Below are positions 18,377 through 27,548 of a DNA stretch of 64,000 bases, one piece after another. The notes under the pieces are model-generated. The model worked only from the letters and a program-made list of their open reading frames with translations, did no database searches and had not been told where the DNA came from. Source of the DNA: Nocardia caishijiensis NBRC 108228 (lineage in GTDB: Bacteria > Actinomycetota > Actinomycetes > Mycobacteriales > Mycobacteriaceae); the NCBI RefSeq assembly GCF_001612825.1, contig NZ_BDBE01000053.1:1-64000 (forward strand), written 5' to 3'. The position numbers were made by a program, and so were the translations under genes. Within the stretch, counting starts at the first letter, position 1. Each line of letters starts with the position of its first letter.

Positions 18377-19372
18377 ATGACGAGGGCTGCGGTTATGGGT
18401 GCTGGGTCGTGGGGTACGGCATTCGCGAAGGTGTTGGCCGAGGCGGGCACCGAGGTGACGATCTGGGCCAGGCGCGAGGAAGTGGCCCGCGCGCTCGACA
18501 CCGAGCATCAGAATCCGTTCTACCTGCCGGGGGTGCAGCTGCCGCCGGTGCGAGCGACCCACGACCATCGGCTCGCGCTCGGCGGTGCCGATCTGGTGGT
18601 GCTCGCGGTGCCCTCGCAATCCCTGCGGGCCAATCTCGGCCACTGGAAAGACGACATCGGCGCCGACGCCACGCTGATGAGCCTGGCCAAGGGCATCGAG
18701 ACCGGCACACTGCTGCGGATGAGTCAGGTGATCGCCGAGGTGACCGGCGCCGATCAGAGCCGCGTCGCGGTGCTGTCGGGGCCCAATCTCGCCCACGAGA
18801 TCGTCGAACGTCAGCCCGCCGCCACCGTGATCGCCTGCACCGACACCGAACGCGCACAGCAGGCCCAACACGCTTGCGCCACCGGCTATTTCCGGCCCTA
18901 CACCAATACCGACGTGGTCGGCTGCGAGATCGGTGGTGCCTGCAAGAACGTCATCGCCCTGGCCTGCGGCATCGCCTCGGGCATGGGACTCGGTGACAAC
19001 TCCGTGGCCAGCCTCATCACCCGTGGCCTGGCCGAGGTGATGCGGCTCGGGGTGGCGCTCGGCGCGCAACCGGTGACGCTGGCCGGGCTCGCGGGCGTGG
19101 GTGACCTCGTCGCCACCTGCACCTCGCCGCTGTCGCGCAACCGGTCCTTCGGCTATGTACTCGGACAGGGCGGGTCGATGCAGGCCGCGCAGGAGGCGAC
19201 CAATGGCCAGGTCGCCGAAGGTGTGAAGTCGTGCACATCCGTGCGGGCGCTGGCGGCCGAGCACCAGGTGGAGATGCCGTTGACCGACGCGGTGCACAGG
19301 GTGTGCCACGAGGGCCTTTCGGTGAACGAGGCCGTCGGCAGCCTGCTCGGCAGGCGGATCAAACCCGAGTAA
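18377..19372 (+). CDS. gpsA: Glycerol-3-phosphate dehydrogenase [NAD(P)+]
   Basis: Reduces dihydroxyacetone phosphate to sn-glycerol-3-phosphate for phospholipid synthesis. The 331-residue protein opens with the Rossmann loop [10 protein letters not shown] (8-17) and has [18 protein letters not shown] and the helix-forming [22 protein letters not shown]. The ATG at 18377 gives the usual short N-terminus; no good ribosome site is adjacent. The IS110 element ends about 20 bp upstream, so the native promoter region has been moved away, and TTGACA at 18332-18337 in the element may now serve as a -35. ddl follows on the same strand. Confidence 0.95.
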   Translation: MTRAAVMGAGSWGTAFAKVLAEAGTEVTIWARREEVARALDTEHQNPFYLPGVQLPPVRATHDHRLALGGADLVVLAVPSQSLRANLGHWKDDIGADATLMSLAKGIETGTLLRMSQVIAEVTGADQSRVAVLSGPNLAHEIVERQPAATVIACTDTERAQQAQHACATGYFRPYTNTDVVGCEIGGACKNVIALACGIASGMGLGDNSVASLITRGLAEVMRLGVALGAQPVTLAGLAGVGDLVATCTSPLSRNRSFGYVLGQGGSMQAAQEATNGQVAEGVKSCTSVRALAAEHQVEMPLTDAVHRVCHEGLSVNEAVGSLLGRRIKPE

Positions 19373-19403
19373 GGCCGATGCCGCCGTGGCGCGCCGAACC
19401 TAC

Positions 19404-19416
19404 TACGGTGACGTTC
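19404..19416 (+). promoter_or_regulatory. Predicted leaderless -10 element of ddl
   Basis: TACGGT (19404-19409), then 7 nt, then the ATG at 19417, with no ribosome site. Confidence 0.5.
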
Positions 19417-20511
<1,095 letters not shown>

Positions 20512-20531
20512 CCCGTCGGCGGAACAACCAC

Positions 20532-20624
20532 GGATTTTCGGCCGCCTCGAATCCGAGGGGCGAGACGTAACGGCGAAGCCGAAGTATCGCCCCTCGGATT
20601 CGAGGCCAGCAGGGCCGAAAATCC
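20532..20624. terminator. 93-bp two-part perfect hairpin between ddl and DUF3515 gene
   Basis: The outer arms GGATTTTCGGCC (20532-20543) and GGCCGAAAATCC (20613-20624) enclose inner arms of 19 bp (20545-20563 and 20587-20605, beginning CCTCGAATCCGAGG). All pairs are perfect. The loop itself contains CGGC-GAA-GCCG. It lies between convergent genes, so bidirectional termination is the simplest role, but the size and exactness exceed what that needs. Confidence 0.7.
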
Positions 20625-20644
20625 CGCGGCGCCAGCCGCCAAAA

Positions 20645-21289
20645 CTACAGCTCGCCGGGTTTGATCGGCTGGGGTGGGAGGGTGGCGGCGATGGTGTCGG
20701 AGACCGTTTGGACGGCGGCGGTGCCCGACCCGTCGGGGATCGTCAGGGCGATGTAGGTCTCGCGGTCGACGGCGAACCAGGTCCCGACCGCGGCGGCGTC
20801 GTCGCGGATCTGGAACCACGTGACCCCGTCGACCTCCTGCAGTGGTGAGGCGCGGTTGAATTCGAGCGGTCGGTCGAGTCCGCAGCGCAGCACGATCGGT
20901 TCGCCGCCCTCGGGCAGTTGCCAGGCGCGGGTGGCCAGCGGCGCCGGTTCGCGGAGGGTGGACTTGGTGTAGTCACCCAGGTCGGCGGGCAGGGCGGGCA
21001 TCAGCGCCGCGCAGGCGGGGCCTTCGGCGGCGGGTGCCGGGACGGACCCCAGGGCGAGCGGTTCGCGTTCGATGGGGGCGCGCAGGATCAGGAAGGCGGC
21101 CACGAGCACGCCGACGATCAGCACGATGGGCAGGGCGACAGCGGTCGCGATCAGTGCGGGGGAGTACTGGCTGTCGGCGGCCGATTCCGTTCCTGGAGAG
21201 GTTTCGCGGAGGGCTGACGGTTCAGCGGTGTCCTCGGGCGCGGTCGCCTCGTCGCGATCGTCCGCTGTCGGGTCCGACGATTCCGCCAT
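20645..21289 (-). CDS. DUF3515 family membrane protein
   Basis: A membrane-anchored protein of unknown function, conserved next to ddl and thiL in mycobacteria (Rv2980 type). The 214-residue product has an acidic cytoplasmic N-terminus of about 50 residues, one transmembrane helix (PALIATAVALPIVLIVGVLV), and an extracytoplasmic DUF3515 domain with two cysteines (PACAALM and LRCGLDRP) that could form a disulphide. The start is ATG 21289; AAGGAC lies a little far upstream. It is divergent from thiL and convergent with ddl. No function is proposed. Confidence 0.85.
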   Translation of the reverse strand: MAESSDPTADDRDEATAPEDTAEPSALRETSPGTESAADSQYSPALIATAVALPIVLIVGVLVAAFLILRAPIEREPLALGSVPAPAAEGPACAALMPALPADLGDYTKSTLREPAPLATRAWQLPEGGEPIVLRCGLDRPLEFNRASPLQEVDGVTWFQIRDDAAAVGTWFAVDRETYIALTIPDGSGTAAVQTVSDTIAATLPPQPIKPGEL

Positions 21290-21436
21290 AGCCGCGTGGT
21301 CCTTTCCTCGTCGCCTGCGCCGCGCACCGTCGGTGGTGCCCGATCGCCTCCGAAAGGGTACCGTCGTGGCGATTTCGTCGGTCGGGAGCACAGCGGGAAG
21401 GAGTCGGTCATCAGCGAGGACAGCCGGGCGCGGACG

Positions 21437-22414
21437 GTGCGTGAGCTGGGTGAATTCGCCGTGATCGACCGGATCAACGCCGGTCGTGAGCAGGGCGCGC
21501 AGGTGCTGCTCGGTCCCGGCGACGACGCCGCGCTGCTCGCCGCGCCCGACGGACGGTTCGTGGTGAGTACCGACATGCTCGTCGAGGGCAGGCATTTCCG
21601 GCTCGACTGGTCGTCGCCGACCGATATCGGTCGCAAGGCCATCGCGCAGAACGCCGCCGACGTGGTGGCGATGGGGGCGCGTCCCACCGGTTTCGTCGTG
21701 GCGCTCGGTTGTCCGGCCGACACCCCGGTCCGGGTCGTCGAGGGCATCGCCGACGGTTTGTGGATCGAGGCGGCGCGCGCGGGCGGTTCCGTCGCGGGCG
21801 GGGACCTGGTGCACAGCGATCAGCTGGTGATCTCGGTGACGGCCTTCGGTGATCTCGGGGGCCAGAGCGCGATCACCCGCTCCGGTGCGGTCGAGGGCGA
21901 CATCGTCGCGGTGGCGGGCGAGCTCGGCTGGTCGGCGGCCGGGCTGGCCGTATTGTCCAGCGGGGCAGAGCTTTCCGATCCGGGGTTCGCGCGTGCGCTT
22001 GCGGCGCATCGGGTTCCGCAGCCGCCCTACGCCGAGGTGGTCGACGTGTTCGGTGTCCACATCCCCAACGCCCTCACCGATGTCTCCGACGGTCTGCTCG
22101 CCGACCTCGGCCACCTCGCCGCCGCTTCTGATGTCGCGATCGACGTCCATGCCGCCGCCCTCACCGACCCCGACCTCGACGCTGTCGCCGCCCGGCTCGA
22201 AGCCGATGCCGGGCAATGGATTCTGGCCGGGGGTGAGGACCATGCCTTCGTCGGCACCTGGTCGTCCGCGACGGCGCTGCCGCCGGGCTGGCGGCCCATC
22301 GGGGTCGTTGTCGCAGGCAGCGGCGTCACCGTCGACGGTGCACGGCCCACCGGTGTCACCGGCTGGGAATCGTTCCGTGGGGCAGGCGCCGCGGCCGAGC
22401 CCGGCAAACGATAG
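21437..22414 (+). CDS. thiL: Thiamine-monophosphate kinase
   Basis: Phosphorylates thiamine monophosphate to the active diphosphate. The protein has the ThiL signatures [54 protein letters not shown] and [11 protein letters not shown]. Start choice is uncertain. GTG 21437 gives a 325-residue protein like E. coli ThiL but has no clear ribosome site. GTG 21296 would leave only 6 bp to the divergent gene. The best ribosome site, GGAAGGAG, points to an ATC at 21410. ung follows after 11 bp, and a TAGGTT box over the thiL stop may start its transcript. Confidence 0.92.
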   Translation: MRELGEFAVIDRINAGREQGAQVLLGPGDDAALLAAPDGRFVVSTDMLVEGRHFRLDWSSPTDIGRKAIAQNAADVVAMGARPTGFVVALGCPADTPVRVVEGIADGLWIEAARAGGSVAGGDLVHSDQLVISVTAFGDLGGQSAITRSGAVEGDIVAVAGELGWSAAGLAVLSSGAELSDPGFARALAAHRVPQPPYAEVVDVFGVHIPNALTDVSDGLLADLGHLAAASDVAIDVHAAALTDPDLDAVAARLEADAGQWILAGGEDHAFVGTWSSATALPPGWRPIGVVVAGSGVTVDGARPTGVTGWESFRGAGAAAEPGKR

Positions 22415-22425
22415 GTTGTGCGGTC

Positions 22426-23109
22426 ATGGGTGCCAAACCACTGTCGGAGATCATCGACCCGGGCTGGGCCCGGGCCCTGGAACCGGTCGCCGACCGCATC
22501 AGCGAGATGGGTGAGTTCCTGCGCGCGGAGAACGCCGCCGGACGCGGATATCTACCCGCCGGGGAGAACGTGCTGCGCGCGTTCCGGCGGCCGTTCGACG
22601 CGGTGCGCGTGCTGATCGTCGGCCAGGATCCGTACCCGACTCCCGGGCATGCGATGGGGCTGAGTTTCTCTGTCGCGCCGGATGTTTCGCCGATCCCGCG
22701 CAGCCTGTCCAACATCTTCGCCGAGTACACCAAGGATCTCGGCTTCGATACGCCCAAGTGCGGCGACCTGAGCCCGTGGTCGGATCAGGGTGTGCTGCTG
22801 CTGAACCGGGTGCTCACCGTCACCCCGGGCACCCCTGCCTCGCATCGCGGCAAGGGCTGGGAAGCGGTGACCGAGCAGGCGATTCGCGCGCTCGTCGACC
22901 GCGACGAACCGCTCGTCGCCGTGCTGTGGGGCCGGGACGCGGGCTCGCTGAAGCCGACCCTGGTCGCCGCCGAGGTCCCCTACATCGAATCGGCACATCC
23001 CTCACCGCTGTCCGCCTCGCGCGGGTTCTTCGGGTCGCGGCCCTTCTCCCGGGTCAACGAACTGCTCGACGAACTCGGCGCCGATCCTGTCGACTGGCGG
23101 TTGCCCTGA
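22426..23109 (+). CDS. ung: Uracil-DNA glycosylase (family 1)
   Basis: Removes uracil from DNA to begin base-excision repair. The 227-residue protein has the catalytic water-activating loop [17 protein letters not shown] (Asp68), LLLNRVLTV, and the DNA-intercalation loop [19 protein letters not shown], which is quoted here in part as [13 protein letters not shown]. The ATG at 22426 lies 8 nt after a TAGGTT box, so a leaderless transcript is possible besides read-through from thiL. Confidence 0.96.
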   Translation: MGAKPLSEIIDPGWARALEPVADRISEMGEFLRAENAAGRGYLPAGENVLRAFRRPFDAVRVLIVGQDPYPTPGHAMGLSFSVAPDVSPIPRSLSNIFAEYTKDLGFDTPKCGDLSPWSDQGVLLLNRVLTVTPGTPASHRGKGWEAVTEQAIRALVDRDEPLVAVLWGRDAGSLKPTLVAAEVPYIESAHPSPLSASRGFFGSRPFSRVNELLDELGADPVDWRLP

Positions 23110-23158
23110 CCCGGGGTGCCGCCCGCACGAGAAGAAGATGATGAAGGAGCACAATCGG

Positions 23159-23410
23159 ATGCACATCACAACCGTTCGCGCCGCACTGGCGACCGCCGCC
23201 GTCGCCGCCGCCGTCACCGCGGGTGCGGGCTCGGCCTCGGCCGCGGGCCTGCAGCTCGAGCCCTACAACGAGCAGGCGACCCCGGTGGCGACCAGCCCGG
23301 TCGGCGAGGAATGGACCTCCACCGGCACCTCGACCATCTCCGCGGGCGTCAACGCCAAGATCACCTGCATTCTGCAGAACACCTTCAGCGCGTTGGGCGC
23401 CGCCTGCTGA
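23159..23410 (+). CDS. Small secreted protein, unknown function
   Basis: An 83-residue protein with a clear Sec signal peptide: a short charged N-terminus (MHITTVR), an alanine/valine-rich core of about 18 residues and a cleavage site after SASA. The mature part is about 55 residues and has only two cysteines (ITCILQ and the C-terminal Cys), which could pair. GAAGGAG lies 9 bases before ATG 23159, so the start is well supported. It lies 49 bp after ung on the same strand and ends 1 bp before the convergent crotonase stop. I do not recognise the family; similar small exported proteins are common in Nocardia-like genomes. Confidence 0.75.
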   Translation: MHITTVRAALATAAVAAAVTAGAGSASAAGLQLEPYNEQATPVATSPVGEEWTSTGTSTISAGVNAKITCILQNTFSALGAAC

Positions 23411-23411
23411 G

Positions 23412-24185
23412 TCAGTCGACTTTGCGATAGTCCGGCTTTCGCTTGGCGACGAAGGCGTCGACGCCTTCTCGTCCGGTGCTGGTGTTCGCGGCGGCGGCGA
23501 TGCTGTCGCGTTCCGCGTCGAGCTGCTGGTCCAATGTCGCCGACGGCGACTGGGCCAGCAGCTTTTTCATGGCCGTGTACGCGGCGCGGGGGCCGGTGGT
23601 GAAGCCGGTGGCCACGCGCAGGGCCTCGGTGCGGACCTCGTCGTCGGCGACGAGCCGACTGAGCAGGCCGAGCTGTTGGGCCTGCTCGGCGCCGATCACG
23701 GCGTCGGTCAACAGGATCTCGCGGGCCCGGCTCACGCCGACGATGCGGGGCAGCGTCCACGACATCCCGCCGTCGGGGGTGAGGCCGATGCCGGGGTAGG
23801 CGGGTCGCAGTTTGGTCGACGGACCGCCGATGGCGATGTCGGCCGCGCACACCAGGCTCATGCCCGCACCGGCAGCCCAGCCGTGCACGGCCGCGACGAC
23901 GGGCACGGGGGCATCGGCGAGGGCACGCACGAAGTCGTGCAGTCGAGTGGCGAGGTCGTGCAGGAAGGCGCCTCGGTCCTCGGCGTCGGCGAAGTGGCGA
24001 ACGTTGCCGCCCGCACAGAAGTTGGCTCCCGCGCCGGTGACCAGTACCGCGCCGATTTCGGCATCGAGCGACCCGAGGGCGGCGGTGCCCGCGTCGATCA
24101 GGTCGAAATCGAGGGACGTGCCCGCGGCCGCGGTCGCGATGGTCAGGTGCAGTACGCCGTCGATGACGACCGGTTCGCTACTCAT
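23412..24185 (-). CDS. Enoyl-CoA hydratase/isomerase family protein
   Basis: A crotonase-fold enzyme acting on acyl-CoA thioesters; the exact substrate is not clear. The 257-residue protein has the oxyanion-hole segments GAGANFCAGGNVRHF and AAVHGWAAGAGMSLVCAADIAI, and PGIGLTPDGGMSWTLPRIVG, in which Asp replaces the second catalytic Glu seen in true hydratases. ATG 24185 overlaps the stop of the upstream acetyltransferase gene by 8 bp, which indicates coupling. The C-terminal FVAKRKPDYRKVD helix is typical. An isomerase is as likely as a hydratase. Confidence 0.9.
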   Translation of the reverse strand: MSSEPVVIDGVLHLTIATAAAGTSLDFDLIDAGTAALGSLDAEIGAVLVTGAGANFCAGGNVRHFADAEDRGAFLHDLATRLHDFVRALADAPVPVVAAVHGWAAGAGMSLVCAADIAIGGPSTKLRPAYPGIGLTPDGGMSWTLPRIVGVSRAREILLTDAVIGAEQAQQLGLLSRLVADDEVRTEALRVATGFTTGPRAAYTAMKKLLAQSPSATLDQQLDAERDSIAAAANTSTGREGVDAFVAKRKPDYRKVD

Positions 24186-24669
24186 GCCCGTCACAGTAGC
24201 GAGGGCCACGCCGCCAGCGTTGTTCGGGCAGCAGCGTGAACGGGTCGATACGGCGCCGACCGGTGTCGGTGAAGCCGTGCCTGCGGTAGAAGGCGTGGGC
24301 GCGCGGATAGTCCGCCAGCACCCACAGGGCGCACGATGGTTCGGGGACGGCGGTGGCGAGCAGTTCGTCGGCCACCCCGGTGCCGTGCCAGGCGCTGCGC
24401 ACATACAGTGCTTCCAGTTCGCTGCCGACGGGCTGGCGCGACGCGGCGGCGAATCCGATCAACTCGTCGTCGTGATGCGCGACGACCAGCCGGTACCGAT
24501 CGTCGCGGCGGCGCCGTTCCCAGGTGCTGGCCGAACTGTCGAGATCGAAGGCGGCGAGCAGCGGGGCGGGGACCAGCGAGCCGTAAGCCTCACGCCAGCT
24601 GGCGATATGGCAGGCCGCGAGCGCGGTGACCCGGTCGGCCGTGGCCGGGACGATCCGCCACTCAACCAC
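24178..24669 (-). CDS. GNAT family N-acetyltransferase
   Basis: An acetyl-CoA-dependent N-acyltransferase of unknown substrate. The 163-residue protein has GNAT-type strand and loop segments: LEALYVRSAWHGTGVADELL (motif A region, acetyl-CoA pyrophosphate binding) and the later AHAFYRRHGFTDTGRRR. The GTG start is at 24669. It overlaps the crotonase gene start, so the two form a minus-strand operon. The motif A loop is less glycine-rich than Q/RxxGxG/A, so activity is likely but not certain. Confidence 0.88.
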   Translation of the reverse strand: MVEWRIVPATADRVTALAACHIASWREAYGSLVPAPLLAAFDLDSSASTWERRRRDDRYRLVVAHHDDELIGFAAASRQPVGSELEALYVRSAWHGTGVADELLATAVPEPSCALWVLADYPRAHAFYRRHGFTDTGRRRIDPFTLLPEQRWRRGPRYCDGHE

Positions 24670-24692
24670 GAATCACCCGTTCGACGACAAAA

Positions 24693-24721
24693 CCCCGGAC
24701 CACCCACGAGGGGTGCCGGGG
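24693..24721 (-). terminator. Terminator after rpmB
   Basis: CCCCGG-AC-CACCC, a 5-nt loop and GGGTG-CCGGGG form an 11-bp stem with a 2-nt bulge, 30 bases beyond the rpmB stop on the minus strand. Confidence 0.75.
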
Positions 24722-24750
24722 CACTGTCGGCAGAATGTACGGGCCGGAAA

Positions 24751-24942
24751 TCAGCCGCGGACGACCTTGCCCGCCTTCAGGCAGGAGGTGCACACGTTCA
24801 TCCGGCGGGTGTTGCCAGGGGCAACCTGCGCACGCACGGTCTGGATGTTCGGGTTCCAGCGACGGTTGGTGCGCCGGTGCGAGTGCGAGACCGACTTCCC
24901 GAAACCGGGGCCCTTGGCGCAGACGTCGCAAACGGCAGCCAT
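24751..24942 (-). CDS. rpmB: 50S ribosomal protein L28 (zinc-ribbon form)
   Basis: A 63-residue large-subunit ribosomal protein. It begins [21 protein letters not shown] and ends [14 protein letters not shown], so both CxxC pairs of the zinc-binding C+ form are present. This distinguishes it from the zinc-free paralogue that many actinobacteria express under zinc starvation. AAGGAG lies 8 bases before the ATG. It is a monocistronic gene in the conserved position beside the DAK2/recG genes. Confidence 0.97.
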   Translation of the reverse strand: MAAVCDVCAKGPGFGKSVSHSHRRTNRRWNPNIQTVRAQVAPGNTRRMNVCTSCLKAGKVVRG

Positions 24943-25180
24943 GTCGCGAGCTCCTTCATGTCATATGCGGTCAGCGCGCACGGGTGCCCGCTGAACCGGA
25001 AACTGATGTCGTCAAATGCCTTGCCGACTTGCATCGGCCAGCGCAGACCTGTCGAGGCCGCACGAGGCAACCCTGCAAGCGTAGCGGGCCCGGCCGGGAA
25101 CTTCCAAACCGGGTGTCCTCCGCGACGGCACGTACGCCGAGTGCGCCCGAGGTCAGGGTAGTGCTGTCGGTCGCTGGCGC

Positions 25181-25193
25181 TAACCTGGCAGCG
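25181..25193 (+). promoter_or_regulatory. Predicted leaderless -10 element of the DAK2 gene
   Basis: TAACCT (25181-25186), 7 nt, then ATG 25194. No ribosome site precedes this ATG, which supports a leaderless start. Confidence 0.5.
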
Positions 25194-27545
25194 ATGCTCG
25201 GCGGGCGAGCACGGCCGACGGGGAACGAGGTGACGGTGTCGCAGGTGCCCGAGGCGCTCGACGGCGCCGCGCTGCTGTCGTGGGCCGAATCCTGCTGCGC
25301 GGGCCTCGAGACCCGCCGATCCGAGATCGACGCTCTCAATGTCTTCCCCATCGCCGATTCCGACACCGGGACCAACCTGCTGGCCACTATGCGGGCCGCC
25401 CTCGCCGCCGCGGTGGCAGACCGAGATGCGCAGGCGGGGCCGACCGGGTCCGCGCCCGCGGTGTCGCGTGATCACCTACTGCCTGCGTCGCGATCGGGCG
25501 ATGAACCGTGGCCTGACGGACGAGCACCGGAGCCGGGTCCGCCGATGCTGGCCGGACACGATGACGGTCGCGCCGGGGCGGTGGCGAAGGCATTGGCCCG
25601 GGGCGCCACGGCCGGAGCGCGGGGGAACTCGGGGATCATCCTGTCGCAGGTGCTGCGCGGGATCGCCGAGGCCGCCGTCGACGGGCCGTTGACCGGGCAG
25701 CGGTTGCGGGTGGCGCTGCGGCGAGCGGCGGTGCTGGTGCGACAGGGCTTGAGCGCGCCGGTGGAGGGCACGATCCTGACGGTGCTCGATCGGGCTGCCG
25801 TCGCCGCCGATGAGTGCGATGATTCCTCGCTGGAGTGGGTGGCGAAGTCAGCGGCGGACGGCGCAGCACGTGCGCTGAACGAGACGCCCGCCCAACTCGG
25901 CGTGCTGCGCGCCGCTGGCGTGGTCGACGCCGGTGCACGCGGTCTGCTGGTACTGCTGGACTGCCTGGTCGCCGTGGTGTGTGGTGCGGCTCCCGAACGC
26001 CATACCTACGCCCGTGAGCGAGCGGACGGACCGACACCGGCCCCGACGGTTGAGCGTCGGCACGGGCAATCGATCAGCACCTCCGAGCGCGGACGCGGTG
26101 GTGGGCAGCTGCCAGGGTCGCTCGGCGCGCACCGAGGCGGGACGGATGCCCGTCACGATGCCGATGCGTTACTCGGTGGGTTCGACCTCGGTGAACGCGC
26201 CCGGGTGTGCGGTGACCACGACAAGGCGCTCGAGCGCTGCGATGAGCCGCGCAGGGTTGATGACGGTTCGAGCACCGACAAGGACGAGTCACCGCGTGGC
26301 CGTGGCGGGGTGCGCGCGGACCGCGACGGTCTCCGCGACGACGAGGACCGCGGCCGCGGCGCCGACCCGCATTTCGAAGTCATGTATGTGATCTCCGGCA
26401 CCGACGACACGGGCGCGGGGCTGCTGCGTGAGCGGTTGGCGGTGCTCGGCGATTCCGTCGTCGTGGTCGGCGACGGTGACGCCACCTGGTCGGCGCATGT
26501 GCACTGCCGTGACGCGGGCGCGGCGATCGAGGCGGGGCTCGCGGTCGGGGCCCTGAGTGCCATCCGGATCGAGAGCTTCGCTGTCACCGCGCACAACGGT
26601 GTCGGCCACCACGCGGGGTCGGCCGCCCGCCGTGTGGTGTCGCAAGGTGGTGGCGCCGCGGGTTCGCCCACACCGGCCGTACCCGGGATCACCGAGGATC
26701 CGTCCGGCGCTGTGTCTGCCGACGGCGCGCTGCCGGATTCCCCGACCGGGGCAGTTCCGTCGAGTGGTCGATTCTCGTCGCAAGGTGGCGACGTCACGCA
26801 AGACGCCGACCTCACCCATCGCGGTGGCACCTCGGCTCCGATCGATCCGAGTTCGGCGGGGCGAACCACCCCTTCCACCGATGCGCTCGCTGACCGAGGG
26901 GTCGTCGCCGTCGTGGCCGGTGCCGAAGCGGCGGAGCTGTTCGAAGACGCGGGCGCGGTGGTGCTGCGCGAGGACGAGGCGTTCGACGCCGACACCCTGT
27001 TGCGGGCGATCCGGGGCATGCCGCATCGCGAGGTGCTTGTGTTGCCCAATGGCGCGCTGCCCGCCCAGGAACTGGTCGCCGTCGGTGTCGCCGCGCGTGA
27101 CGGGTCGCGCGACGTGCTGCTGTTGCCGAGCGCCTCGATGGTGCAGGGTCTGGCCGCACTCGCGGTACACGATCGGGGACGGATCGCCGTCGACGACGCG
27201 TTCGCCATGTCCGAGGCCGCCGCGACCACCCGGTGGGGTGCGCTGCGTGCGGCGCGCGTGCGGGCGCTCACGATGGTCGGGACCTGTTCTCCCGGTGACG
27301 GTTTGGGGCTGGTCGGCGAGGATGTGGTGGTGATCGACCCGGACGTGGTCGGCGCGGGACGCATCCTGCTCGACCGGATGCTCGGTCTCGGTGGGGAATT
27401 GGTGACCCTGCTGATGGGCGCGGGCGCCGGGCACGAACTGGGCCGGATTCTCGCCGATCACGTGCGCGCCGGATTCCCCGGTGTCGATGTGGTGGTGTAT
27501 TCCGGTGGGCAGCAAGCGGATCTGGTGCAGATTGGGGTCGAGTAG
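25194..27545 (+). CDS. DAK2 domain (FakA-like) kinase with large insertions
   Basis: Related to dihydroxyacetone kinase and the fatty-acid kinase FakA; the substrate is not proven here. The N-terminal DAK2 domain shows NVFPIADSDTGTNLLATM (Mg-ATP loop) and GARGNSGIILSQVLRG, and the C-terminal half has the FakA-type EVMYVISG and VEVVVYSGGQ-like ending (VDVVVYSGGQQ). At about 783 residues it is far longer than typical 470-550. Low-complexity, charged insertions lie at about residues 76-125, 255-365 and 455-540. Alternative starts are GTG 25230 and GTG 25236, the latter after GAGG. recG begins 3 bp after its stop, the same pairing as Rv2974c-recG. Confidence 0.88.
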   Translation: MLGGRARPTGNEVTVSQVPEALDGAALLSWAESCCAGLETRRSEIDALNVFPIADSDTGTNLLATMRAALAAAVADRDAQAGPTGSAPAVSRDHLLPASRSGDEPWPDGRAPEPGPPMLAGHDDGRAGAVAKALARGATAGARGNSGIILSQVLRGIAEAAVDGPLTGQRLRVALRRAAVLVRQGLSAPVEGTILTVLDRAAVAADECDDSSLEWVAKSAADGAARALNETPAQLGVLRAAGVVDAGARGLLVLLDCLVAVVCGAAPERHTYARERADGPTPAPTVERRHGQSISTSERGRGGGQLPGSLGAHRGGTDARHDADALLGGFDLGERARVCGDHDKALERCDEPRRVDDGSSTDKDESPRGRGGVRADRDGLRDDEDRGRGADPHFEVMYVISGTDDTGAGLLRERLAVLGDSVVVVGDGDATWSAHVHCRDAGAAIEAGLAVGALSAIRIESFAVTAHNGVGHHAGSAARRVVSQGGGAAGSPTPAVPGITEDPSGAVSADGALPDSPTGAVPSSGRFSSQGGDVTQDADLTHRGGTSAPIDPSSAGRTTPSTDALADRGVVAVVAGAEAAELFEDAGAVVLREDEAFDADTLLRAIRGMPHREVLVLPNGALPAQELVAVGVAARDGSRDVLLLPSASMVQGLAALAVHDRGRIAVDDAFAMSEAAATTRWGALRAARVRALTMVGTCSPGDGLGLVGEDVVVIDPDVVGAGRILLDRMLGLGGELVTLLMGAGAGHELGRILADHVRAGFPGVDVVVYSGGQQADLVQIGVE

Positions 27546-27548
27546 ACG

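Noticed and set aside
17051-19372. Continuous frame joining the IS110 region to gpsA (773 residues)
   Set aside because: The first part is an Arg/Pro-rich out-of-frame reading of the transposase. Only the segment from ATG 18377 has GpsA motifs.
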